A DNA stretch of 27,754 bases from an uncultured bacterium (GTDB taxonomy: Bacteria; Bacillota; Clostridia; Lachnospirales; Lachnospiraceae): the NCBI GenBank assembly GCA_905214675.1, contig CAJMMS010000026.1:1-27754 (forward strand), written 5' to 3'. Shown in pieces: positions 13,247 through 22,339 of the stretch. The position numbers and the translations under genes were made by a program. Each line of letters starts with the position of its first letter. The first letter of the stretch is position 1. The notes under the pieces were generated by a model, which saw only the letters and a list, made by a program, of their open reading frames with translations, did not search any database and was not told where the DNA came from.

Positions 13247-14205
13247 TCTGCAAACACCTCCGCTGCCGTAAGGGACGATGGGATCCGTGTCATCACAATA
13301 TCCTCCACCATTTCCCGTTCAAAAAGGTCAAAGCTTTTATTGCTTACTCCCATATGCAGTGCCGTCTGCGGCGCAAGCCCTTTTTTCATCAGTCCGACCG
13401 CCGCCAGGAGTCCGCGAAGATCCAGTGCCTTGGTGGAAATCTCACTGTTCTGTGCTTTTTTCTGCAGATCCAGAAATAGTCCGGTAAACTGCTCCACGGC
13501 AGACGTTTTCAGATCCGGATACATGCTCTTTAAAATATGCTCCAGTGTTTTTTCATCGACCGGAGGCATGTTGATCACTGCAAATCTGGAAACCAGCGCT
13601 TCATTCAATTCTTTGGTGCCGGCATATCCGTAGTTCATCGTGCCGATAAAACGCGCTGCAGGATGAAGTGCCACCCTTTCATAACCTGGTACATCGATCA
13701 CCCTGCGGTAATCCAGCGTTGCATGCAGTACGGAAACCGCATCGTTTTTTGCCATATTGATCTCATCAAGAATCCCGAATCCGCCCTGTTTTGCACACTG
13801 GATCACCGGACCTTCCCGCAGGACAACCTCATTATTGCGAAAGGTATCCGTTCCGATCAGCGTACTGCTGTCCGTATTAACATGAAACGATATATTATAA
13901 GATGGTCTGCCAAACAGCCAGGCAAGATTCTCTGCAAGCATATTTTTCCCGGTCGCCTTACCGCCGCAAAGCAGGACATTCTCTCCGGCAAGCAGTGCCG
14001 CGATCGCCATCTGAAGGATCTCCCCTCCGAAAAACGGCATCTGCGGACGCACACAGCGTTCTTTTTGCACTTCTTCTGTGTCATACTCCCTGCGGAACAG
14101 CTTCAGTTCTTCCAGGATTGCTTCCGAAACTCCCTGCTTTCTCAGATTTTCCATTTCCTGTTCCAAATTCCATATTTCTGTTCTGATATCGGTATTTGCT
14201 GTCAT
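13243..14205 (-). CDS. MoxR-family AAA+ ATPase
   Basis: A 320-residue AAA+ ATPase. An N-terminal helical stretch (about 1-45) precedes the Walker A variant GGKATGKN (Asn after Lys, as often seen in CobS/MoxR proteins), Walker B GILDEIN, sensor 1 GTMNYGYAGTKELN and the arginine-finger region VSRF. MoxR proteins form hexamers and work with VWA proteins to mature or remodel protein complexes. It overlaps the helicase gene by 4 bases (ATGA) and the VWA gene by 4 bases. The start ATG at 14205 has AAGGAG upstream. The substrate is not indicated by sequence. Confidence 0.9.
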   Translation of the reverse strand: MTANTDIRTEIWNLEQEMENLRKQGVSEAILEELKLFRREYDTEEVQKERCVRPQMPFFGGEILQMAIAALLAGENVLLCGGKATGKNMLAENLAWLFGRPSYNISFHVNTDSSTLIGTDTFRNNEVVLREGPVIQCAKQGGFGILDEINMAKNDAVSVLHATLDYRRVIDVPGYERVALHPAARFIGTMNYGYAGTKELNEALVSRFAVINMPPVDEKTLEHILKSMYPDLKTSAVEQFTGLFLDLQKKAQNSEISTKALDLRGLLAAVGLMKKGLAPQTALHMGVSNKSFDLFEREMVEDIVMTRIPSSLTAAEVFAD

Positions 14206-16076
14206 TTTACTCTCCTTCTATCGGTACCGATCTTTGCCTTTTTCCCGGCATCTCCGCGAAGTTCCTCCATGAATCTGGAGCATACCAGCGTCTGCCCGTA
14301 ACGCTCTTTTGCATAATAAAGATAAAGCTTATCCTTTGCGCGTGTCATTCCCACATAAAATAAACGGCGCTCTTCCTGGATATCTGCCTCCGTAGCAGCT
14401 TTTCGGTGCGGCATATTTCCTTCTACTGCATCTACCAGAAATACTACCGGAAATTCCAGCCCTTTTGCACTGTGCAGCGTCGTAAAGACCACCGCATTTT
14501 CTTCCTGTTTCTGCTCACTGCTCTTTTTCTGAAGTGCTTCCTTATATTCTTCCATATGTGCAAACCAGGCTTCAAAACTTTCAAACCCTTTTGCCGCCTC
14601 CTGCAGTTCATCTAAAATATCATACAGTTCTTCCGGTTTGATCCGGCGAAACTGTGCGTATTCTTTCAGGTAATTTTCATATCCGACTGCATGGCGTATA
14701 TAATTTACCGCTGCGAATGGTTTCATCCTTGCAATATTGGCAAGATCATACTCCAGGCGGTCGATCCGCTCTTCCATCCAGTCTCTTCCCCTGCATTTTC
14801 CTCTCAGTTCCTCAAAGGTGAGCACCGGCTCTTCCAGATAATCCCGGCTGATATAGCGGTTCGGCCGGTTGATGATCTGCAGAAAATCTTTGCGGGTACG
14901 GCTTCCCTGTGCCATGCGAATATACGTGAACAGATCCTTTGCGATCCAGTGCTCATAAATATTCGGCAGCCCATCTCTCATACGAAAAGGAATATTATAT
15001 TCCATAAATTTCTCCAGATAAATCCTTGCGCCCGTATTCGTCCGGAACAAAACCGCAATCTCCTGCGGCTCCCTGCCTGCTTTTATCATGTCCTGTATCT
15101 TCCTCACAACTGCCAGTGCCTCAAGCGGCTGATTCTGAAAAAAGGAAATGGCAATCTTTTCGCCGGTACCACGCACGCCATGGATCGTTTTCTGAAAACG
15201 GTTGGTATTGTGCGCGATCACTCTTCCTGCGCCTTTGATGATGCACTCTGTAGAACGGTAATTTTCTGCAAGCTGGATCATTTTCGCATCTGGAAAATCT
15301 TTCTGGAAATTCAGCATGATCTCCGGTCTGGCACCACGGAAACGATAAATGGACTGATCATCATCCCCCACGATAAAAAGATTATTCTCTGGTTCTGCCA
15401 GAAGCCGGATCGTCTCATACTGAATGGCATTGATATCCTGAAACTCATCGATCAGAATATAGGAAAAACGTCTCTGCCATCCGGCACGGATATCCGGTCT
15501 GGCTTTCAGCAGTTCATATGTGCACACCAGCATATCATCAAAATCCAGCTTGCGTTTTCGAAACAATGCCTGCTGATATTCTTTGTAAATACGGCGAAAT
15601 ACATCCTCCGGACAGTTCGAAGAATAATAATGTTCCAGTTGTATCCGTTCATTTTTGATCAGGCTGATCTCCCCGGCAATCCCGCCAAGAAACTCGTTCT
15701 CGTCCTCGATCTCCAGCTCCATCGGCTCTGTGATTTCCCGCAGAATACTGTATTTTTCCTCCTCCCGCAGGATATTCTCTGCCGTATAATGATAAGCCGC
15801 CTTGAGAATTGCAAAAAATACGGCATGAAACGTACCAAACGTGACCGGCGCATAACGCCCGCCCATCGCATTTCGGAATCGTTCCCGCATCTCGATGGAT
15901 GCCGCTTTCGTAAATGTGATCACCAGGATTTCCGCCGGAAGCACCTTCTGTTTTTCAATCAGATATTTTGTTCTTTCTGTAATAACGGTGGTTTTTCCGG
16001 AGCCAGGCCCTGCAAGACAGATGCAGGGACCTGCTCCATGGGCGACTGCCCTGGACTGAGTTTCACTCAAACTCAT
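14202..16076 (-). CDS. UvrD/PcrA-type superfamily 1 DNA helicase, short form
   Basis: A 624-residue SF1A 3'-5' helicase with all core motifs. They are the Q motif SETQSRAVAHG, Walker A GPGSGKTT, DEFQDIN (motif II), GDDDQSIYRFRGA (III), ENYRST (IV), TLHSAKGLEFPVVFLV (V) and FYVGMTRAKDKLYL (VI). It is about 100 residues shorter than typical PcrA and lacks the C-terminal RNA-polymerase-binding tail, so it may be a paralogue rather than the cell's main PcrA. The start is 3 bases after the gltX stop, with GGAGA inside gltX. It overlaps moxR by 4 bases. Co-transcription with a MoxR-VWA pair suggests a linked role but does not define one. Confidence 0.92.
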   Translation of the reverse strand: MSLSETQSRAVAHGAGPCICLAGPGSGKTTVITERTKYLIEKQKVLPAEILVITFTKAASIEMRERFRNAMGGRYAPVTFGTFHAVFFAILKAAYHYTAENILREEEKYSILREITEPMELEIEDENEFLGGIAGEISLIKNERIQLEHYYSSNCPEDVFRRIYKEYQQALFRKRKLDFDDMLVCTYELLKARPDIRAGWQRRFSYILIDEFQDINAIQYETIRLLAEPENNLFIVGDDDQSIYRFRGARPEIMLNFQKDFPDAKMIQLAENYRSTECIIKGAGRVIAHNTNRFQKTIHGVRGTGEKIAISFFQNQPLEALAVVRKIQDMIKAGREPQEIAVLFRTNTGARIYLEKFMEYNIPFRMRDGLPNIYEHWIAKDLFTYIRMAQGSRTRKDFLQIINRPNRYISRDYLEEPVLTFEELRGKCRGRDWMEERIDRLEYDLANIARMKPFAAVNYIRHAVGYENYLKEYAQFRRIKPEELYDILDELQEAAKGFESFEAWFAHMEEYKEALQKKSSEQKQEENAVVFTTLHSAKGLEFPVVFLVDAVEGNMPHRKAATEADIQEERRLFYVGMTRAKDKLYLYYAKERYGQTLVCSRFMEELRGDAGKKAKIGTDRRRVK

Positions 16077-16079
16077 AGA

Positions 16080-17531
16080 TTATTTCTCCAATTTCTCTAT
16101 TGCCGCATGGATGCGTCTGACGGATTCTTCTTTTCCAAGAATCTCCAGAATCTCGGTTGCACCTGCCGGTGTTGTCTGTTTACCGGAAAGAGCCGTACGG
16201 ATCGGCCACATAATATATCCGGTCTTATAACCATGTTCTTTACCGAATGCTACCAGTGCCTCAAACAGTGCATCATTGCTGTAATCTTCCTGTGCCTCAA
16301 GCAGAGGAAGTACTTCTTTTAACAGGTTCAGAGAAGTTTCCTCTGTTGTTTTCATTTTTTTGTGGCAGTACATCTGTGTGTCATACTCCGGAACTTCTTC
16401 ATAGAAATCGATCAGTTCTTTGATCTCCGGGAATACTTCAATACGTGTCTTAACCTGTGCTGCGATTTTTTTCAGATCCAGATCTTTGTGGATCGCTTCT
16501 TTCAGATATGGCAGTGCACGTTCGTAGAATTTATCAAAATCCATCGCCTTGATATATTCACCGTTCATCCATCTTAATTTGCCCATATCAAAAACAGCCG
16601 GTGATTTGTTCATATGATGATAATCAAAGGCTTCTACCAGCTCTTCCAGCGAAAAGATCTCGCGGTTATCAGACGGACACCATCCAAGCAGTGCCACATA
16701 GTTTACAACAGCTTCTGTCACAAATCCCTGCTCGATCAGGTCTTCGTAAGAAGAATGACCGCAGCGTTTGCTCAGTTTTTTATGCTCTTCGTTTGTGATC
16801 AGCGGGCAGTGTACATAAACCGGAACATCCCAGCCAAATGCCGCATACAGACGGTTGTATTTCGGAGAAGAGGACAGATATTCATTTCCTCTTACGACAT
16901 GGGTGATGCCCATCAGGTGGTCATCGACTACGTTTGCAAAATTGTAGGTCGGATATCCATCGGATTTGATCAGGATCATGTCATCCAGTTCTGAGTTCGG
17001 AACTTCAATCTTTCCGTAAATCTCATCTTCGAAAGAAGTCGTTCCTTCATTCGGGATGTTCTGACGGATAACATACGGAACGCCTGCTGCCAGTTTTGCC
17101 TCTACTTCTTCTTTTGAAAGATGCAGACAGTGTTTATCGTAAACGATGATTTCTTTTCCGGCAACTTCCTGTTTTAAAGATTCGAGACGCTCTTTATCAC
17201 AGAAGCAGTAATAAGCTTCCCCTTTTTCAACCAGTTCTTTGGCATATTTCAGGTAAATGCCCTGAGCCTGACGCTCACTCTGTACATACGGGCCAACACC
17301 GCCGTCTTTGTCCGGACCTTCATCGTGAACCAGGCCGGTCTCTTTGAGTGTATGATAAATAATATCCAGGGCACCCTCTACGTAACGCTCCTGGTCGGTA
17401 TCTTCTATACGGAGAATAAAGTCTCCTCCTTCATGCTTTGCAATCAGATATGCATACAGTGCAGTTCTTAAATTTCCTACGTGCATCCTTCCTGTCGGAC
17501 TTGGTGCAAAACGTGTTCTGACCTTACTCAT
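16080..17531 (-). CDS. gltX: Glutamyl-tRNA synthetase
   Basis: A 483-residue class I aminoacyl-tRNA synthetase that charges tRNA-Glu. The HIGH motif appears as PSPTGRMHVGNLRTALY near the N-terminus, and the KMSKS motif as KLSKRCGHSS. Also visible are the Rossmann-fold residues RIEDTDQER and the GluRS-type TYNFANVVDDHLMGITHV. The start is taken at the ATG of MSKVRTRF (17531), after AGGAGG 12 bases upstream; an ATG at 17552 includes that ribosome site in its codons and adds a non-family extension. It is the first gene of a five-gene unit. The leader is about 60 bases, too short for a T-box riboswitch. Confidence 0.97.
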   Translation of the reverse strand: MSKVRTRFAPSPTGRMHVGNLRTALYAYLIAKHEGGDFILRIEDTDQERYVEGALDIIYHTLKETGLVHDEGPDKDGGVGPYVQSERQAQGIYLKYAKELVEKGEAYYCFCDKERLESLKQEVAGKEIIVYDKHCLHLSKEEVEAKLAAGVPYVIRQNIPNEGTTSFEDEIYGKIEVPNSELDDMILIKSDGYPTYNFANVVDDHLMGITHVVRGNEYLSSSPKYNRLYAAFGWDVPVYVHCPLITNEEHKKLSKRCGHSSYEDLIEQGFVTEAVVNYVALLGWCPSDNREIFSLEELVEAFDYHHMNKSPAVFDMGKLRWMNGEYIKAMDFDKFYERALPYLKEAIHKDLDLKKIAAQVKTRIEVFPEIKELIDFYEEVPEYDTQMYCHKKMKTTEETSLNLLKEVLPLLEAQEDYSNDALFEALVAFGKEHGYKTGYIMWPIRTALSGKQTTPAGATEILEILGKEESVRRIHAAIEKLEK

Positions 17532-17593
17532 AGATTTAAATTTCCTCCTCATCTTTGGGGTATGCTCTTCTTCCCAAAACGTCGTTTCATTTC

Positions 17594-17622
17594 ATTATAT
17601 ACTCTGTTCTGCAATTTGTACA
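17594..17622 (-). promoter_or_regulatory. Promoter of the gltX operon
   Basis: On the minus strand TGTACA (17617-17622) and consensus TATAAT (17594-17599) are 17 bases apart, giving a start about 60 bases before gltX. The -35 lies just after the terminator of the fatty-acid operon. Confidence 0.6.
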
Positions 17623-17625
17623 GAG

Positions 17626-17690
17626 AAAAAAATCCCCGGAATTCTGAAAACAGGCAGATCTCTGCATTTCCAGAATTCCAGGGATTTCTT
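17626..17690 (-). terminator. Terminator of the fatty-acid synthesis operon
   Basis: AAATCCCCGGAATTCTG (17630-17646) pairs with the segment 17671-17687, with one mismatch, around a loop that itself holds GCAGA/TCTGC. On the minus strand a run of seven T follows. It lies about 40 bases after the last operon gene and just before the gltX promoter. Confidence 0.85.
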
Positions 17691-17730
17691 TATATGATAC
17701 GATATCATACGAATTGTTCTATACTATCTA

Positions 17731-18777
17731 CTATGCCAGTTCTTCCATAATATCTGCCACATGTTCCAGTTTTTCTGCCCTCCAGGCATTTGCCCCGCAG
17801 AACAGCAGTGCTTCCTCCAGATTTCCTTTTGCTGCCGCGATCAGTGCACGTGTGATACAGTAAGGGATTTCTTTGGGATTACAGTGTTCCAGGCAATGCA
17901 GACATTTTTTATCGACTTTATGGGAACCATTTTTAATAAATGGATTGAAAATGGCACGCCCCGGCATGCCAACCGGGCTTTTGACAATACCGATCTGTTC
18001 TTTTGTACAGTTGATGTATGCCTGTTTGTAGGATACATCTGCATCACATTCGTACGTTGTGACAAAGCGTGTTCCCATCTGTACACCATCTACTCCAAGT
18101 GCCAGGGCCGCATCCATGTCAGAACGGTCATAGATCCCTCCCGCCAGCACGACCGGTATTTTTTTGTGGCTGCCCGCTTCGGTTTCTCTTACCACAGTCA
18201 GGATTTTTTTTACTTCCTGTGCATAGGTTTCATCCGTAAATGTTTCCAGTTGTTCTCTGCGAAAACCCAGATGTCCGCCTGCTTTTGGTCCTTCGATCAC
18301 CAGCAGATCCGGCACGACATTATATTTTCTTTTCCAGAGACGCAGCATCACTTTGGCTGCTTTTTCTGTAGAGACGATCGGTGCGATCTTCGTATTGCTG
18401 TCTTTTACATATTCCGGAAGTTTTTCCGGAAGCCCTGCGCCGGAAATGATCAGATCTGCCCCTGCCTTTACGGCAGCTTTCACATAATCTGCATAGTCTT
18501 TTGCAGCAGCCATGATATTAAAGCCAACGATCCCGCCGCCTGCAAGTGCTCTTGCCTTTGCAAGTTCCGACTGTATGGCACGTAAGTTTGCTTCTTTTGG
18601 ATGTTCTTCAAAATCCGGCTCACGAAATCCGATCTGTGCGGCAGAAAGGATGCCGACACCACCGTTTGCCGCCACACTGCCTGCCAGATGCGAAAGGCTG
18701 ATCCCAACACCCATTCCGCCCTGGATCACCGGAATCTTTGCAGTTAAATCACCTATTTTTAATGGTTTTCTTTCCAT
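17731..18777 (-). CDS. Nitronate monooxygenase / FabK-like flavoprotein with Cys cluster
   Basis: A 348-residue FMN-dependent TIM-barrel protein of the nitronate monooxygenase (NPD) family, which includes FabK. Family signatures: VIQGGMGVGIS near residue 15, GFNIM, VSTEKAAK, EGPKAGGHLGF, VVLAGGI, and GVDGVQMGTRFV. Unlike canonical members it has C292, C295, C299 and C307 (CxxCxxxCx7C) near the end, which could bind Fe-S or zinc. It is the last gene of the fab operon, 19 bases after accDA, so a lipid-linked redox role is plausible. A second enoyl reductase is possible, since true fabK is the second gene. The ATG at 18777 has GAGG 6 bases upstream. Substrate unknown. Confidence 0.85.
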   Translation of the reverse strand: MERKPLKIGDLTAKIPVIQGGMGVGISLSHLAGSVAANGGVGILSAAQIGFREPDFEEHPKEANLRAIQSELAKARALAGGGIVGFNIMAAAKDYADYVKAAVKAGADLIISGAGLPEKLPEYVKDSNTKIAPIVSTEKAAKVMLRLWKRKYNVVPDLLVIEGPKAGGHLGFRREQLETFTDETYAQEVKKILTVVRETEAGSHKKIPVVLAGGIYDRSDMDAALALGVDGVQMGTRFVTTYECDADVSYKQAYINCTKEQIGIVKSPVGMPGRAIFNPFIKNGSHKVDKKCLHCLEHCNPKEIPYCITRALIAAAKGNLEEALLFCGANAWRAEKLEHVADIMEELA

Positions 18778-18796
18778 ATCTATCCTCTGTACAAAA

Positions 18797-20509
18797 TCAA
18801 TACCTGCGGAAACGCTCATAACGTTCCATGGCAAGCTGATCTTCGCTCTTCCCTTCCTGTTTTTTCAGGAAACAAAGCATATGCTCTTTCATGATTTCTG
18901 CGATTGCTTCCAGATTTTTCTTCTGTGCCGGCTCTGCTTCCGGAATGATCCATTCGATAATATCCAGTTCCTTTAAATCTTTTGCTGTGATCTTCATGAT
19001 CTCTGCCGCTTCTTTTGCACGTTTTCCGTCTTTCCAGAGAATCGATGCAAATCCCTCCGGTGAAAGGATCGAGTAGGTGGCATTTTCCATCATCCAGACT
19101 TCATTTGCCACGGCAAGGGCAAGTGCCCCTCCGCTTCCGCCTTCTCCGATCACGATACTGAGCACCGGAACTTTCAGTGCCGACATTTCATAAAGATTCT
19201 CGGCGATCGCCCGTCCCTGTCCGCGTTCTTCTGCCCCGATCCCGCAGGCAGCTCCCGGTGTATCAACAAAACAGATGACAGGGCGATGGAATTTTTCTGC
19301 CTCCTTCATCAGACGCAGTGCCTTGCGATATCCTTCCGGTGATGCCATGCCAAAATTGCACCGGATATTTTCCCGCGTGTTTTTTCCCTTCTGCTGTCCG
19401 ATGACCGTAACCGGAATACCGCAAAGTGTTGCAATCCCCCCGATCACAGCCCCGTCATCTCCAAAGCAGCGGTCCCCATGAAGTTCAGTAAAATCTTCAA
19501 AAATCCGTTCGATATAATCTTTTGCCGTGCACCTTGCAGGACTGCGGGACAATTCCACCCTCTCCCAGGCACTTTTTTCCTTTTTATTTCTCTTATCAGT
19601 ATATGTTTCTTCTATAAAATCTGCATGGAAAAACCCTGCTTTTGTCTCCTTCTGGCTCTGACTGTGAAGCCTCAGTAATTTCCCGATTTCTTCTCTCATG
19701 TTTTTACGTTCAACGATCGCATCGATCATACCTTTTTCCAGCAGAAATTCTGCCCTCTGGAATCCGTCCGGAAGTTTTTCCCCGGTTGTCTGGCGGATCA
19801 CACGCGGTCCTGCAAATCCGATCAGTGCCCCTGGCTCTGCAAGGATCAGATCGCCAAGCATAGCAAAACTTGCCGTCACACCACCGGTTGTCGGATCTGT
19901 CAGCACCGGAAGGTAAAGAAGGCCTGCATCGCTGTGACGTCTGATCGCTGCTGCTGTCTTTGCCATCTGCATCAGGGAAATGATCCCTTCCTGCATTCTC
20001 GCCCCGCCGGAACAGCAAAACAGGATCACCGGCAGTTTTTCCTTTGTTGCACGCTCAAATGCCTGCGTGATACGCTCTCCTACCACATATCCCATGCTGC
20101 TCATCAGAAATCTGGCATCACATACGCCAATCACCGTTTCCCATCCACAGATGCTTCCTTTTCCTATCGTAACAGCTTCCTTTAATCCTGTTTTTTCTCT
20201 TGTATCAGAAAGTTTTTCTTCGTATTTAGGAAAGTCGATTGGATTTTTCTCTTCGATATCCGTTCCCCATTCCTGAAAACTTCCTCTATCAAGCAGCAGG
20301 CGAAGTCTGGTCTTTGCCTTGATCCGAAAATAGTCACCGCATTTCGGGCAGGTGTAAAACTTTTCTTTTACATCTTCCCGATAGACCATTTTTTTACATT
20401 TTGAGCACTTCAGCCACATGCCGTCCGGTACAGACGGTCCCTTCTCTTCTGGCTGCGATCCAATTTTTATATAGCCTGTCTTTTTAAACATGGATTTGAA
20501 AATTGCCAT
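18797..20509 (-). CDS. accDA: Fused acetyl-CoA carboxylase carboxyltransferase, beta plus alpha subunits
   Basis: A 570-residue single chain joining AccD and AccA, which are separate in most bacteria. The AccD part starts with a four-Cys zinc ribbon (C35, C38, C54, C57) and runs to about residue 290, with the CoA-binding SGGARMQEG and DPTTGGVTASFA segments. After a charged linker (about 290-310, KRNKKEKSAWERVE) comes AccA, with ELSRSPARCTAKDYI, FGDDGAVIGGIA, FVDTPGAACGIGAEERGQG and GEGGSGGALALAVAN. It moves CO2 from biotin on AccB to acetyl-CoA, making malonyl-CoA. The length is near that of both subunits combined. GGAGG lies 7 bases before the ATG at 20509. accC is 12 bases upstream. Confidence 0.95.
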   Translation of the reverse strand: MAIFKSMFKKTGYIKIGSQPEEKGPSVPDGMWLKCSKCKKMVYREDVKEKFYTCPKCGDYFRIKAKTRLRLLLDRGSFQEWGTDIEEKNPIDFPKYEEKLSDTREKTGLKEAVTIGKGSICGWETVIGVCDARFLMSSMGYVVGERITQAFERATKEKLPVILFCCSGGARMQEGIISLMQMAKTAAAIRRHSDAGLLYLPVLTDPTTGGVTASFAMLGDLILAEPGALIGFAGPRVIRQTTGEKLPDGFQRAEFLLEKGMIDAIVERKNMREEIGKLLRLHSQSQKETKAGFFHADFIEETYTDKRNKKEKSAWERVELSRSPARCTAKDYIERIFEDFTELHGDRCFGDDGAVIGGIATLCGIPVTVIGQQKGKNTRENIRCNFGMASPEGYRKALRLMKEAEKFHRPVICFVDTPGAACGIGAEERGQGRAIAENLYEMSALKVPVLSIVIGEGGSGGALALAVANEVWMMENATYSILSPEGFASILWKDGKRAKEAAEIMKITAKDLKELDIIEWIIPEAEPAQKKNLEAIAEIMKEHMLCFLKKQEGKSEDQLAMERYERFRRY

Positions 20510-20521
20510 GCTTTGGCCTCC

Positions 20522-21874
20522 TTATTCTTTTTCCATCTGAAACTTTTTCTCTATAAAAGAAGTATCAAAATTTCCATTGACAAAATCCTCATCATCCAGA
20601 ATCTGAAACTGAAAATCAAGATTTGTCGTGATTCCCTCCAGAACCAGCTCCCCAAGAGCACTTCTCATTTTCTTTATCGCACCCTGTCTTGTTCTGTCAT
20701 GGACGATCACTTTTGCCGCCATCGAATCGTAGTAAGGCGATATCTCACATCCGCCGTAAATGGCAGTATCGACCCGCACACCAAAACCTCCCGGCAGATG
20801 TACCTGACCGATCTTTCCCGGACACGGCATAAAATTCTTCTTTGGATCTTCGGCATTGATGCGGCATTCCAGTGCATGACCGCGTAACGTGATCTCTTCC
20901 TGCGTCAGATCAAGCGGCCGGCCGGCTGCAATGTATATCTGCTCTTTGATCAGGTCCACACCGGATACCATCTCTGTCACCGGATGTTCTACCTGGATCC
21001 GGGTGTTCATCTCCATAAAATAATAGTGCTTCTGTTTATCCAGGAGAAATTCTATCGTTCCGGCATTTTCGTAGGCTGCCGCTTTTGCAGCACGTACTGC
21101 AGCCGATCCCATTTCTTTTCGCAGGGTTTCATCCAGCACGCTGCTTGGCGATTCTTCGATCACTTTCTGGTGATTTCTCTGAATGGAACAATCACGCTCC
21201 CCAAGCTGAATAACATTACCGAATTTATCAGCGAGAATCTGAAATTCAATATGTTTCGGTTCTTCAATATATTTCTCAATATACATGGAATCATCCCCGA
21301 AACCGCGGATCGCTTCCAACTGCGCTACCTTGAAATTTTCCAGAAAATCTTCCGCTGTCTGTGAAAGCCGCATACCTTTTCCACCGCCTCCAAGTGCTGC
21401 TTTTATCATGACCGGATAACCGATCTGATCTGCCGCCTCTTTGGCCTTCCTGGCATCGGTGAGCGGTTCTTCCGTTCCCGGCACAACCGGGATGCCGGCT
21501 TTTATCATCGTATTTCTGGCTTCAGATTTGTTTCCCATGCGTTCGATCACCTCTGCGGACGGGCCGATAAATGTGATCCCGCATTTTCTGCACATATCTG
21601 CAAATTTACTGTTTTCTGACAGAAATCCAAATCCAGGATGAATGGCATCTGCTTTTGCTGCGATACAGGCACTTAAAATACGTTCCATATCAAGATAACT
21701 CTCCGCTGCGGCAGACGGTCCTATACAGATGGCTTCGTCTGCCAACTGAGCATGCAGTGCCTCCGCATCTGCCTGTGAATAGACGGCAACAGTACGGATG
21801 CCCAGTTCTCTGCATGCACGTATGATCCGAAGTGCGATCTCCCCCCGGTTGGCGATCAATATTTTCTGAAACAT
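20522..21874 (-). CDS. accC: Acetyl-CoA carboxylase biotin carboxylase subunit
   Basis: A 450-residue ATP-grasp enzyme that carboxylates the biotin carried by AccB using bicarbonate and ATP. Landmarks are ILIANRGEIALRIIRA at the N-terminus, the glycine-rich GGGGKGMRL loop, EKYIEEPKHIEFQI, GERDCSIQRNHQKVIEE, and MNTRIQVEHPVTE in the active site. The ATG at 21874 has AGGAG upstream at good spacing; the 9-codon upstream extension lacks family similarity. It sits 13 bases after fabZ and 12 before accDA. Confidence 0.97.
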   Translation of the reverse strand: MFQKILIANRGEIALRIIRACRELGIRTVAVYSQADAEALHAQLADEAICIGPSAAAESYLDMERILSACIAAKADAIHPGFGFLSENSKFADMCRKCGITFIGPSAEVIERMGNKSEARNTMIKAGIPVVPGTEEPLTDARKAKEAADQIGYPVMIKAALGGGGKGMRLSQTAEDFLENFKVAQLEAIRGFGDDSMYIEKYIEEPKHIEFQILADKFGNVIQLGERDCSIQRNHQKVIEESPSSVLDETLRKEMGSAAVRAAKAAAYENAGTIEFLLDKQKHYYFMEMNTRIQVEHPVTEMVSGVDLIKEQIYIAAGRPLDLTQEEITLRGHALECRINAEDPKKNFMPCPGKIGQVHLPGGFGVRVDTAIYGGCEISPYYDSMAAKVIVHDRTRQGAIKKMRSALGELVLEGITTNLDFQFQILDDEDFVNGNFDTSFIEKKFQMEKE

Positions 21875-21887
21875 GCTTCTCTCCTTT

Positions 21888-22316
21888 TTATCCGATCGCA
21901 AAGGTCAGCTCTGCAGATACGGCTGTTTCCCCGTCAACCGTTGCCACTGCTTTTCCGATCCCGATCGGACCTTTCTTTTTGATCATTTCCACTTCCAGCA
22001 TCAGGACATCCCCCGGAACTACTTTCCGTTTGAATTTTGCCTGGTTGATGGCGCCAAAATAAGCTGTTTTCCCCTTATATTCCGGACAGGATAACATCAC
22101 AACCGCACCTACCTGAGCCAGGGCCTCGATCATCAGCACACCCGGCATGACCGGTTCCTGCGGAAAATGACCCGCAAAATAGGGTTCGTTATAACTGACG
22201 CATTTTTTGCCGATCCCATGCTCGCCCGGTGTCAGTTCTTCAATCGTATCGATCAGAAGCATCGGCTGTCTGTGTGGGATCACTTCCATGATTTCTTTTG
22301 CTTTCATCACTGACAT
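21888..22316 (-). CDS. fabZ: 3-hydroxyacyl-ACP dehydratase FabZ
   Basis: A 142-residue hotdog-fold dehydratase that makes trans-2-enoyl-ACP from 3-hydroxyacyl-ACP. Catalytic His50 lies in YFAGHFPQEPVMPGV and Glu64 in LMIEALAQ. PHRQPMLLID is the usual N-terminal motif. The ATG at 22316 has GGAGG 8 bases upstream; the upstream in-frame start at 22331 is unlikely because it would contain that site. It lies between accB and accC, as in the conserved Firmicutes order. Confidence 0.96.
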   Translation of the reverse strand: MSVMKAKEIMEVIPHRQPMLLIDTIEELTPGEHGIGKKCVSYNEPYFAGHFPQEPVMPGVLMIEALAQVGAVVMLSCPEYKGKTAYFGAINQAKFKRKVVPGDVLMLEVEMIKKKGPIGIGKAVATVDGETAVSAELTFAIG

Positions 22317-22339
22317 TTTTTCTTCCTCCAAAGACGATA

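Noticed and set aside
14691..16322. 543-codon plus-strand frame opposite the helicase gene
   Set aside because: The opposite strand encodes all SF1 helicase motifs; this frame is Cys/His/Phe-rich shadow sequence without a ribosome site.
17531..17593. Possible T-box riboswitch before gltX
   Set aside because: The leader between the promoter and gltX is only about 60 bases and lacks a T-box sequence or terminator-antiterminator pair.
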